64,000 nt of DNA from Halobacterium noricense. GTDB lineage: Archaea > Halobacteriota > Halobacteria > Halobacteriales > Halobacteriaceae. Positions 42,883 to 50,639 of this stretch are shown one piece after another. Each line of letters starts with the position of its first letter. The stretch's first letter is position 1. The position numbers were made by a program, and so were the translations under genes. The stretch lies in assembly GCF_021233435.1 (NCBI RefSeq), contig NZ_CP089468.1, positions 372,001-436,000 of the forward strand, read 5' to 3'. The notes below the pieces were generated by a model. It made no database searches, was not told where the DNA came from, and saw only the letters and a program-made list of their open reading frames with translations.

Positions 42883-44616
42883 TCAGGACTCGCCGGCGTA
42901 GACGACGCCGCGTTCGCCGTCCACGGTGACGGTGTCGCCGTCCACGATGTCGTCGAGGTCGGCGTCCCCGACCATCGGCACGTCGAGTTCGCGCGCGACC
43001 ATCGCGGGGTAGCCGGTCATCCCGGACTGTGCGCTCACGATGCCCGCAATCTTCGAGAGGTCGCCGTGGAACTCGTCGTCGAAGTCCGGCCCGAGCACGA
43101 CCACCGCACGCTCGGGAACCTTGGAGAGGTCGCCGTCGTCGAGCACCGCCACGGGCGCGGTGACGCGTCCCTTCACGACGGACTGGCCGACCGTGAGGGT
43201 CTCCGCGGCGACGTGGACTTTCAGCGTGTTCGTCGTGCTCGCGCCTTCGAGGTCGGTCATCATGCCGACGAGCACGACCACGGTGTCGCCGCTGTCGACG
43301 ATGCCGGAGTCGACCGCCGACTGGACCGCGTGCTCGACGACCGTCGTCGCGTCGCCCTCCGCGACCGCGGCGTACTCGGCGTGGACGCCCCAGTTGAGCG
43401 CGAGTTCGCGGCGCACGCGGTGGGAGGGCGTCGCACAGACCACGGGGACGCGCGGCCGGAACTTCGCGGCCTTCCGTGCGGTGTAGCCGGATTCGGAGGC
43501 GACGACGACGGCGCTCGCGTCGATGTCGCGGGCGAGGTAGCGTGCCGACCGCGCGAGCGCGTCGGTCTTCGCCGTGCCGTTCGCGGTCGGGACGCGTTGC
43601 TCCTGCAGTTCGGCGTACTCGCCGCTGGATTCGACTTCGCGCACGATTCGGTCCATCGTCTCCACGACCCGCGTCGGGTTGTCGCCGACCGCGGTTTCGG
43701 CGGACAGCATGACGGCGTCCGTGCCGTCGAGGACGGCGTTCGCGACGTCGCTAGCCTCGGCGCGCGTCGGCCGGCGCGCGTGCACCATCGAGTCCAGCAT
43801 CTCCGTCGCCGTGATGACGGGGACGCCGGCGTCCCGACAGCGGCGGATGATGCGCTTCTGAATCATCGGCACGTCCTCCATCGGGCACTCCACGCCGAGG
43901 TCGCCGCGCGCGACCATCACGCCGTCCGCGGCCTCGACGATGTTGTCGAGGTTGTCGACGGCACCCGCGCGCTCGATTTTGGCGACGACGGGCACGTCAG
44001 CGCCGAACGATTCGAGCACGCGCTCGACTTCGAGGACGTCGTCGGCGTCCCGGACGAAGCTCGCTGCGACGTAGTCGACGCCCTCCTCGGCCGCGAGTTC
44101 GAGGTCGCGGCGGTCCTTCTCCGTGACCACGTCGAGGTCGAGGTCGACGCCCGGGACGTTCACGCCCTTCCGGCTGCCGAGTTCGCCGCCGGACTCCACG
44201 CGAGCGGTGACGACGTTGCCCTCGACGTCCTCCACGACGGTCTCGATGCGGCCGTCGTCCAGCAGTACGCGGTCCCCGGGTTCGGCCGCCGCGACGCTCG
44301 TCGAGAGGCCGATGGTCTCGCCCGTCGTCTCGCCGCCCGGCATGAACTCCACCAGACTCCCAGTTTCGATGTGAACCGGTTCGTCGGTCTCGGCCGTCCG
44401 GACCTCCGGCCCCTTCGTGTCTAACATGACGGCGACCGGCTTCTCGGTCAACTCGTCGACCCGTCGCGCCGTCCCAATCAGGTCGCGGCGGTCGTCGAGG
44501 TTGCCGTGGCTCGCGTTGATGCGCGCGACCGACATCCCCGCGTCCACCAGCGACCGTATCGACGACTCGTCGTCTGTCGCCGGCCCCAGCGTACAGACGA
44601 TTTTCGCGTTTCTCAT
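42883..44616 (-). CDS. pyk: Pyruvate kinase with C-terminal PEP-utilising-like domain
   Basis: 577 residues. Barrel start NAKIVCTLGPATDDESSIRSLVDAGMSVARINASHGNLDD, then MLDTKGPEVRT, VAKIERAGAVDNLDNIVEAADGVMVARGDLGVE and TATEMLDSM, the ADP/PEP and metal sites. The C-terminus about residues 490-577 (AGIVSAQSGMTGYPAMVARELDVPMVGDADLDDIVDGDTV) is the mobile domain of PEP-utilising enzymes, but GMTGYPA stands where the phospho-His motif (TSHAA) would be. It makes pyruvate and ATP from PEP; opposite step to PpsA. Confidence 0.95.
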   Translation of the reverse strand: MRNAKIVCTLGPATDDESSIRSLVDAGMSVARINASHGNLDDRRDLIGTARRVDELTEKPVAVMLDTKGPEVRTAETDEPVHIETGSLVEFMPGGETTGETIGLSTSVAAAEPGDRVLLDDGRIETVVEDVEGNVVTARVESGGELGSRKGVNVPGVDLDLDVVTEKDRRDLELAAEEGVDYVAASFVRDADDVLEVERVLESFGADVPVVAKIERAGAVDNLDNIVEAADGVMVARGDLGVECPMEDVPMIQKRIIRRCRDAGVPVITATEMLDSMVHARRPTRAEASDVANAVLDGTDAVMLSAETAVGDNPTRVVETMDRIVREVESSGEYAELQEQRVPTANGTAKTDALARSARYLARDIDASAVVVASESGYTARKAAKFRPRVPVVCATPSHRVRRELALNWGVHAEYAAVAEGDATTVVEHAVQSAVDSGIVDSGDTVVVLVGMMTDLEGASTTNTLKVHVAAETLTVGQSVVKGRVTAPVAVLDDGDLSKVPERAVVVLGPDFDDEFHGDLSKIAGIVSAQSGMTGYPAMVARELDVPMVGDADLDDIVDGDTVTVDGERGVVYAGES

Positions 44617-44639
44617 ACCCCGCGGCTACGACGCCGCCA

Positions 44640-44675
44640 CGCAAAAACGTACGTGGTTAACTCGCCGCCGAGTTA
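44640..44675 (-). promoter_or_regulatory. pyk promoter with TrmB-like operator AACTCG-N4-CGAGTT
   Basis: A perfect palindrome TAACTCG (44658-44664)/CGAGTTA (44669-44675) with CCGC centre lies 40-60 bp upstream of the pyk ATG and 47-64 bp upstream of the divergent GYD gene. A T-rich stretch near 44640-44650 on the minus strand may be the TATA box. Confidence 0.55.
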
Positions 44676-44721
44676 CAGCCCGGCCACAGCGACTTTTCGG
44701 CGGCCGACACAACCCCCGTGT

Positions 44722-45009
44722 ATGCCGACGTACGCCGCCATCGCCACCGTCGAGACCGGGAAGTTCCAGAACGCCCAAGAACTCGCCGCCATCTGGGGTG
44801 ACGTCCGCGCCGACCTCGAAGCCCAGGACTGCGACCTCCAGGACGCCTACATCCTCCTCGGCGAACGCGACGTCCTCCTCGTCTTCGACGCGCCCGACCG
44901 CGAAGCCGCGCTCCAAGCCTCTATTGCTGCCGAACGCTACGGCATCGACATGCAGACCATGGAAGCGATGGACGTCGAGAAACTCGGCGACGTCGTCGAG
45001 GATCTGTAA
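44722..45009 (+). CDS. GYD domain protein, 95 aa
   Basis: 95 residues, dimeric alpha-beta barrel type: PTYAAIATVETGKFQNAQELAAIWGDVRADLEAQDCDLQDAYILLGERDVLLVFDAPDREAALQASIAAERYGIDMQTMEAMD. The family, named for a conserved Gly-Tyr-Asp, is of unknown function and here the motif is altered. ATG at 44722. It is divergent from pyk and shares the palindrome between them. Followed by the hairpin-rich spacer with a T5 run 7 bp after the stop. Confidence 0.78.
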   Translation: MPTYAAIATVETGKFQNAQELAAIWGDVRADLEAQDCDLQDAYILLGERDVLLVFDAPDREAALQASIAAERYGIDMQTMEAMDVEKLGDVVEDL

Positions 45010-45365
45010 ACGCACTTTTTGCTGCGCTCGGCGGCCTCCGGCCGCCGAGCTGGCAAAAACTTGCGGCAAAAGCACTCCTCCCTCCCGATGGTCGGTCGTC
45101 GGCCCGCGCTCACTCCGTTCGCGCGGTGAACCGCTCGCCTCGGGCTCTCCGAGCCGCTCGGATCGCGGATGCTTGACGCCGGACTACGTAATCAGGTGAC
45201 GAGTATTCGCGGCTCGAACGGTCCGTAGGTCCTGAGCGCCGCGATTCTCCGCGCGACCGTAGGGAGCGCGGGCGTCGAGGACCCCGTAGTGGGGTCCGAC
45301 GGCGCTTTTTCCCCAAGTTTTTGCAAGCGAACGCGCCGAAGGCGCGTGAGCGCAGGAAAAAGTGG
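45010..45365. repeat. 356-bp spacer composed of hairpins, no gene
   Basis: Hairpins seen: 45026-45050 (11-bp arms GCTCGGCGGCC and complement, TCC loop), 45104-45126 (CCGCGC/GCGCGG, class II loop TCACTCCGTTC), 45279-45297 (GGACCCC/GGGGTCC, loop GTAGT), 45331-45347 (ACGCGCC/GGCGCGT, GAA loop). T5 tracts on the plus strand (45016-45020, 45306-45310) and an A5 tract at 45357-45361 fit terminators of the convergent neighbours. Confidence 0.88.
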
Positions 45366-47465
45366 CTACTTGATTTTGGTGCCCGGTTCGCTGTCCTCGT
45401 GCGTAGTGAGGAGGTCGGCGTCCTCGCCGGCGGCGAGAATCATGCCGTTGGACTCGACGCCGAACAGCTCGGCCTTCTCGAGGTTCGCGACGATGACGAC
45501 GCGCTTGCCCGGTAGTTCGTCGAGGTCGTGGAGCTGCTTGATGCCCGCGACAATCTGGCGGACTTCGTGGCCGATGTCGACTTCGAGGCGCGCGAGGTCG
45601 TCGGCATCTTCGATGCCTTCCGCGTCCTCGATTTCGCCGACGCGCAGGTCCAGCGCCTGGAAGTCCTCGAAGCTGACGCGCTCGTCGGCGAGCGGTTCGA
45701 GCTCGGTCTCGGATGCTTCGCTCACGTCCTCGTTCTCTTCCTCGTCGCTACTAGCGGCTTCGATTTTCTCCTGGAGCTTCTCGTCGAGCTCCTCGACGCG
45801 CTCGTCCTCGACCTTCGTGAACAGCTCCTCGGGCTCGCCGAACTCCGCGGGCGGTGCCTGCAGGCAGTCGCCGATGGTCGCGTCCGCCACGGAGCCGTCC
45901 TCCTCGATTTGCGTCCAGATTTCGTCGGCCTTCTCGGGGACGAACGGCTGCAGCAGGACTGCGACGGCCTTCACGAGCTGCACGCAGTCGCGGATGACTG
46001 GCGCGGCCTCCTCGTCGTCGAGCTTCCAGGGCTCGTTGCGCTGGATATACTCGTTGCCGTAGCGAGCGAGCGCGACCGCGCGCTCCCCCGCGGACTTGAG
46101 GTCGTAGTCGTTGAGCGCGTCCTCGTAGTCGTCCATCGCGGCCGCGATTTCGGTCTCCACGTCGTCCGAGACCGCGGCGTCGGGCGTCCCGTCGAAGTTC
46201 CGGGTCGCGAACAGCAGCGCGCGGTAGACGAAGTTCCCGACGACGTCCGCGAGTTCGCTGTTCACGCGCTCGGCGAAGCGGTCCCACGAGAAGTTCACGT
46301 CGCGCTCGAACCCGCTGGCCGTCGCCATGTAGTAGCGCAGCAGGTCCGGGTGGAACCCCTCGTCGAGGTACTCCTCGGCCCAGATGGCGCGGTTCTTCGA
46401 CGTCGAGAGGCCCTTGCCGTCGATGTTCACGAAGCCAGTCGCGCAGACCGCGCGCGGCTCGGTGTAGTCGGCGGCCTCCAGCATCGCCGGCCAGTAGACG
46501 GTGTGGTGCTGGATGATGTCGCGGCCGATGACGTGGACGATGTGGCCGTCGCCGTCCTTCCAGACGGGTTCCCAGTCGAAGTCGCCCGTGCGCTCGCTGT
46601 ACTGCTTGGTCGTGGAGACGTATTCGATGGGGGCGTCCACCCAGACGTACAGCACGAGGTCGTCCGAGCCGTTCGCGGCTTCGCCGCTCTCGTTCCGTTG
46701 CTCGTCCCGAGCAACGCTCTCCCCGGGGTAGTCGATGCCCCAGTCCATGTCCCGCGTGATGCAGAAGTCCTCCAGTTCGCCCTCGATCCACTCGCGGGGC
46801 TGATTCTGGGCGTTGCTCGTGCCTTCGAGGCGGTTGATGAACCCCTGGAGGTGATCCTGGACGTCCGAGAGCCGGAGGAACTTGTGGTCGCGCACGCGGT
46901 ACTCCGCGGGGTTGCCGGTGAGCGTCGACACGGGGCCCTCGATTTCGCCGGGTTCGAGGTGGCGCTGGCAGCCCTCGTCGCACTCGTCGCCGCGCGCGTG
47001 CTCGCCGCAGTACGGACACGTGCCCTCGACGTAGCGGTCGGGGAGCCACTGGTCGGCCTCGGGGTCGTAGGCGACGTTGATCTCCTTCTCGTGGACGTGG
47101 CCGTTCTCCTCCCACTTGCGGACGAACTCCTTCGTGAGCTCGGTGTTGGTTTCGTCGTGGGTGTGGCCGTACTGGTCGAAGTCGACGTTGAACTTCGGGA
47201 ACGTCTGTTCGTACTGTTCGTGGTGGCGGAGCGCGAACTCCTCGGGGCTGACGCCTTCCTCGGCGGCGTTGACGGCGATAGGGGTGCCGTGCATGTCGCT
47301 GCCGCAGACGTAGATGGCGTCCTGGCCGAGCTTTCGGAGGCCGCGCGTGAACGCGTCGGCGTTCACGTAGCTCCGAAGGTGGCCGATGTGGAGGTTGCCG
47401 TTGGCGTACGGCAACCCCGCGGTGACCACCGTCTGCTCGTCGGTCGGGAAGTCCTCGTAGGTCAT
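45366..47465 (-). CDS. metG: Methionyl-tRNA synthetase
   Basis: 699 residues. HIGH motif NGNLHIGHLRS near residue 20; zinc knuckle CPYCGEHARGDECDEGC near residue 140; KMSKS-equivalent GKGLSTSKNRAIW near residue 345. The C-terminal about 100 residues (FEDFQALDLRVGEIEDAEGI) are the EMAPII/tRNA-binding OB domain that dimerises the enzyme. Residues about 246-267 (VARDEQRNESGEAANG) are a hydrophilic insert coded by two hairpins. ATG at 47465 (MTYEDFPTDEQTVVTAG). Confidence 0.96.
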   Translation of the reverse strand: MTYEDFPTDEQTVVTAGLPYANGNLHIGHLRSYVNADAFTRGLRKLGQDAIYVCGSDMHGTPIAVNAAEEGVSPEEFALRHHEQYEQTFPKFNVDFDQYGHTHDETNTELTKEFVRKWEENGHVHEKEINVAYDPEADQWLPDRYVEGTCPYCGEHARGDECDEGCQRHLEPGEIEGPVSTLTGNPAEYRVRDHKFLRLSDVQDHLQGFINRLEGTSNAQNQPREWIEGELEDFCITRDMDWGIDYPGESVARDEQRNESGEAANGSDDLVLYVWVDAPIEYVSTTKQYSERTGDFDWEPVWKDGDGHIVHVIGRDIIQHHTVYWPAMLEAADYTEPRAVCATGFVNIDGKGLSTSKNRAIWAEEYLDEGFHPDLLRYYMATASGFERDVNFSWDRFAERVNSELADVVGNFVYRALLFATRNFDGTPDAAVSDDVETEIAAAMDDYEDALNDYDLKSAGERAVALARYGNEYIQRNEPWKLDDEEAAPVIRDCVQLVKAVAVLLQPFVPEKADEIWTQIEEDGSVADATIGDCLQAPPAEFGEPEELFTKVEDERVEELDEKLQEKIEAASSDEEENEDVSEASETELEPLADERVSFEDFQALDLRVGEIEDAEGIEDADDLARLEVDIGHEVRQIVAGIKQLHDLDELPGKRVVIVANLEKAELFGVESNGMILAAGEDADLLTTHEDSEPGTKIK
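46675..46716. repeat. Tandem triloop hairpins inside metG
   Basis: 46675-46687: arms GCGGC/GCCGC, TTC loop. 46696-46716: arms CGTTGCTCG/CGAGCAACG, TCC loop. The second aligns with the hairpin in the YkgJ-like gene at 18275-18295 (21 of 24 bases with flanks). Confidence 0.92.
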
Positions 47466-47600
47466 GGTTCCTCGTTCTTCCGGCGCGGGCCTAAAGCCCG
47501 CTGGTTGCGTCGCGACGTTCCGGTTTCGTGGCTGTGGCTGGCGGGTGGCGCTCGTGGAGAAGCGGGGATCGCGTCCACCTGGCGGCCGCATGAAAGCCCG

Positions 47601-48173
47601 TCACGCGACGAACAGCACGCCCTCGATGAGCGCGACGGTGATTGCGAGGCGGCCGACGCTGCCGGCGAACGTCGCGAGCGCGAACCGCCGGTAGTCCTTC
47701 TCGATGACGGAGAACGCGTACAGCGAGATGGTGTCCGGGAAGAACGGCACACTGAGCCCGACGGCCATCCCGTAGTAGCCGTACGTCTGAACGAGGTCAA
47801 CCATGCGAGTCTTCGACCACTCGACGGGGTCGAAGCCGAGCCGGCGGAGCGCGCGCACGACGACGCTGGAGTGGCTGGCACCGTGGCCGACCGAGAGCGC
47901 GATGACGCTGCCGAGGGACTTCCCGACGCCGCTGACCACGACGACGATTCCGACGAGTACGGGGCCGGGGAGGCCGAGGCCGAGCGTCGCGGCGCTCCCG
48001 CAGACGTAGCCCGCGGGACACAACACGACCTCGCTGGGCAGTGGGAGGACGAACGCGATGAGAAACGAGTAGACGAAGATGATGCCGAGTCCCGGCCAGC
48101 CCGTCGCGGCACGGACCGCTCCCTCGACGGCGCTCAGGTCGATGGAGAGCGCGAGCAGGACGGACGAGAGCAC
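47601..48173 (-). CDS. VTT/DedA-like membrane protein
   Basis: 190 residues, five or six hydrophobic segments. IIFVYSFLIAFVLPLPSEVVL contains the Pro-rich re-entrant motif (F/VxxPxPSE) of VTT/DedA proteins, and VVVSGVGKSLGSVIALSVG the G..K/G motif. Such proteins handle lipid scrambling or envelope homeostasis. GTG at 48173. The spacer 47466-47600 to metG holds no gene. Followed by the decarboxylase MfnA upstream on the same strand at 27 bp. Confidence 0.8.
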   Translation of the reverse strand: MLSSVLLALSIDLSAVEGAVRAATGWPGLGIIFVYSFLIAFVLPLPSEVVLCPAGYVCGSAATLGLGLPGPVLVGIVVVVSGVGKSLGSVIALSVGHGASHSSVVVRALRRLGFDPVEWSKTRMVDLVQTYGYYGMAVGLSVPFFPDTISLYAFSVIEKDYRRFALATFAGSVGRLAITVALIEGVLFVA

Positions 48174-48199
48174 TGTCTGTGTGGAGGACTGTCGCGGGA

Positions 48200-49270
48200 T
48201 TAAACGTTACCGACACCGGACAGCGCCGCGAGGAAGTCGTCGAGCAGTTCGCGGGTGACGTGGGGCATGCAGACGACGCGGAGTTCGCCGGTGCCCGTGC
48301 GGGAGATGCGCCAGCCCTCGTCGCGGAGCGCCTCGAACTCGGCGTCCGGGAGGTCCGCAGCGACCAGCGGGAGCACGGGGTCGACGACGTCGTAGCCGTG
48401 GGCGTCGAGTTCCGCGGCGAGGTAGTCGGCGTTGGCCTGCGAGCGCTCGTACTGGTCGCGGTAGCCGTCCGGCCAGAGGGCGTCGAGGGCGGCGTGGGTG
48501 CCGGCGACGCCCGCGCCCGAGCGCGTGCCGCCGAGCGTCGGCTGCGTGTCGGATTCGAGGTAGGGAGTGTCGATGGCGAGCGCGTCCAGCGTCTCGGCGT
48601 CCCGCGCGAGGAAGCCGCCGGCGGGAATCGGCGCTTGCCCCATCTTGTGGGGGTCGATGGTCATCGTGTCGACGGGCGCGTCCGCGAAACTCCACTCGTG
48701 GTCGGTGAACGGGAGGACGAACCCGCCCCACGCGGCGTCGACGTGGAGGCGCGCGTCCACGTCCGCGGCGACGTCCGCGAGCGCGGGAATCGGGTCGACG
48801 CGGCCGTACTCCGTCGTGCCGGCGACGCCGACGACGAGCGCGGTGTCGTCGTCCGCGAGGTCGAGGACGCTGTCCACGTCCGCGCGGTGGTCGTCGTCCG
48901 TGGGCACGAGCCGGAGTTCGACGTCGAGCACGTCGGCGGCCTTCTGGAAACTGAAGTGCGCGCTCTCGGGCGCAACAACGTTCACGTCGCCGTCGGCGAG
49001 ATTGCGGGCGGCACGAACCGCTTGGATGTTCGCCTCGGTGCCGCCGGAGCCGACGTAGCCGTGCGGGTGGTCGAGCCCGACGACTTCGCCGAGAGTGTCG
49101 ACCGCTTCGGTTTCGAGGTCCGCGACGGCGGGGTAGGTGGCGGGGTCGCCGGGATTGTCGGCGAGGAACGCCACCGCGGCCTCGCGGGCGGCCGGGTGGG
49201 GCTCCGTACACATCGAGGAGAGCACGCGCTCGAAGTTCTGCGGGGTGGGCGTCGGCTCCGCGCGTGGCAT
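48200..49270 (-). CDS. mfnA: L-tyrosine/L-aspartate decarboxylase MfnA family (PLP)
   Basis: 356 residues. PLP lysine in [18 protein letters not shown], pyridine-ring Asp in [14 protein letters not shown] and [15 protein letters not shown] at the phosphate site: the MfnA group of PLP fold type I. In haloarchaea the enzyme is thought to make beta-alanine from aspartate for CoA; in methanogens it makes tyramine. ATG at 49270. The C-terminus [24 protein letters not shown] is family-like. Confidence 0.9.
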   Translation of the reverse strand: MPRAEPTPTPQNFERVLSSMCTEPHPAAREAAVAFLADNPGDPATYPAVADLETEAVDTLGEVVGLDHPHGYVGSGGTEANIQAVRAARNLADGDVNVVAPESAHFSFQKAADVLDVELRLVPTDDDHRADVDSVLDLADDDTALVVGVAGTTEYGRVDPIPALADVAADVDARLHVDAAWGGFVLPFTDHEWSFADAPVDTMTIDPHKMGQAPIPAGGFLARDAETLDALAIDTPYLESDTQPTLGGTRSGAGVAGTHAALDALWPDGYRDQYERSQANADYLAAELDAHGYDVVDPVLPLVAADLPDAEFEALRDEGWRISRTGTGELRVVCMPHVTRELLDDFLAALSGVGNV

Positions 49271-49315
49271 ACTGTCTGCCAGTCGAAGGAGCGATTTAGC
49301 GGTTCCGCTCTCGGG

Positions 49316-50554
49316 TCAGTCTTCCGCGAGGTAGCGGATGCGCTCGGGGACGGGCGGGTGCTGGTAGTGGAACGTCTCGTACAGCGGGTGCGGGAACGGG
49401 TTGCCGAGGTTCTCACTGGTGAGCGCAGCGAGCGCGCCCGCGAGCGGCTGGCCGCCGTCCATCACGTCCACGGCGAACGCGTCGGCTTCGCGCTCGTTGG
49501 CGAGCCAGAGGCGGTTCGAGAGCGGGCTGGCGAACTGGCTCACTGGTTCGACCCACAGCGCCGCGAGCAGCAGGCCCGCGGCGGGCACCTCGGGTGCGCC
49601 GAACATCGCGTACAGCCACGACGACTCCACGAGGAACTGCGCGACGAACAGCAGGATGCCGGCCTGCACGACGCTGGCGGCCATCCCCTGCCAGATGTGC
49701 CCCTCCTTCCAGTGCGCGAGTTCGTGCGCGAGCACGCTCTGGAGTTCGGTCTCGTCGAGCTGGTCGACGAGCGTGTCGAAGAGGACGACGCGCTTGGTCG
49801 CGCCGAAGCCCGTGAAGAACGCGTTCGAGTGGCCCGAGCGCGAGCTCGCGTTCATCACGTAGACGTCGTCGCAGGTGAAACCGGCGCGCTCGAAGACGTC
49901 GTCGACGGCGTCGCGCAGACTCGAATCTTCGACCGGCTCGAAGTCGTAGAACAGCGGCAGGAACACGCGCGGGACGATAATCTGGGTGGCGAGCAGGAAG
50001 ACGCCGACGACGCCGGTGGCAGCGAGCCACCACCACTCGGGGAACGCCTCGACGACGAACAGCACGGCAGCGCCGAGCGCGGCGACGAGGACGACGGCGA
50101 AGGCGGTGCTGACGAGTTTGTCGCGGACGAACAGTTTCGGAGACTGCTCGTTGAAGTCGAACGCGTCCTCGACGGCGAACGTCTCGAAGGCGTCGAACGG
50201 CACGCGGAGCGCCTGCATCGCGAGCGCCGCGCCGACGAACACCGCGACGCCGGCGAGCAGGTCGTTCCCGATTGTCTCGTGGACGGCGGCGACGGCGTCG
50301 CCGAACAGGCCAGTGTAGAGCACGAGCAGGACGACGCCGAGCACGACGACGCTCTGCAGTTGGCTGGCGGCGGTCGTCAGCCGATGGTAGTCCAGTAGCT
50401 CCTCGGGGTCGTCGACGCCGACGGTGTCGGCCAGCCACTCGGTGCGCTCACGGACCGCGCGGTCGGCGTGCCGGACGTTCAGCGCGGCGAGCGCGACGAA
50501 GAAGCCGGTCGACCCGGCGACCAACAGCACGAAGACGGCGTGGTACGCGAGCAT
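49316..50554 (-). CDS. M48 family zinc metalloprotease (CAAX prenyl protease/HtpX-like)
   Basis: 412 residues. HELAHWKEGH is the HExxH zinc site near residue 277, with third ligand Glu in NEREADAFAVDVM. Several membrane helices in residues 1-250 and around 305-325. The TGFGATKRVVLFDTLVDQLDETELQSVLAHELAHW region matches the STE24/CAAX type rather than HtpX. Removes tails or degrades membrane proteins; substrate unknown in haloarchaea. ATG at 50554. Confidence 0.9.
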   Translation of the reverse strand: MLAYHAVFVLLVAGSTGFFVALAALNVRHADRAVRERTEWLADTVGVDDPEELLDYHRLTTAASQLQSVVVLGVVLLVLYTGLFGDAVAAVHETIGNDLLAGVAVFVGAALAMQALRVPFDAFETFAVEDAFDFNEQSPKLFVRDKLVSTAFAVVLVAALGAAVLFVVEAFPEWWWLAATGVVGVFLLATQIIVPRVFLPLFYDFEPVEDSSLRDAVDDVFERAGFTCDDVYVMNASSRSGHSNAFFTGFGATKRVVLFDTLVDQLDETELQSVLAHELAHWKEGHIWQGMAASVVQAGILLFVAQFLVESSWLYAMFGAPEVPAAGLLLAALWVEPVSQFASPLSNRLWLANEREADAFAVDVMDGGQPLAGALAALTSENLGNPFPHPLYETFHYQHPPVPERIRYLAED

Positions 50555-50639
50555 GCGTCGAGATAGGAACGCGGCGGTGAAAACGTCTGTCGTGTCGACG
50601 AGCGGACCGGAGGAAGGTGAGGCGGGGCGGGACGAGCGG

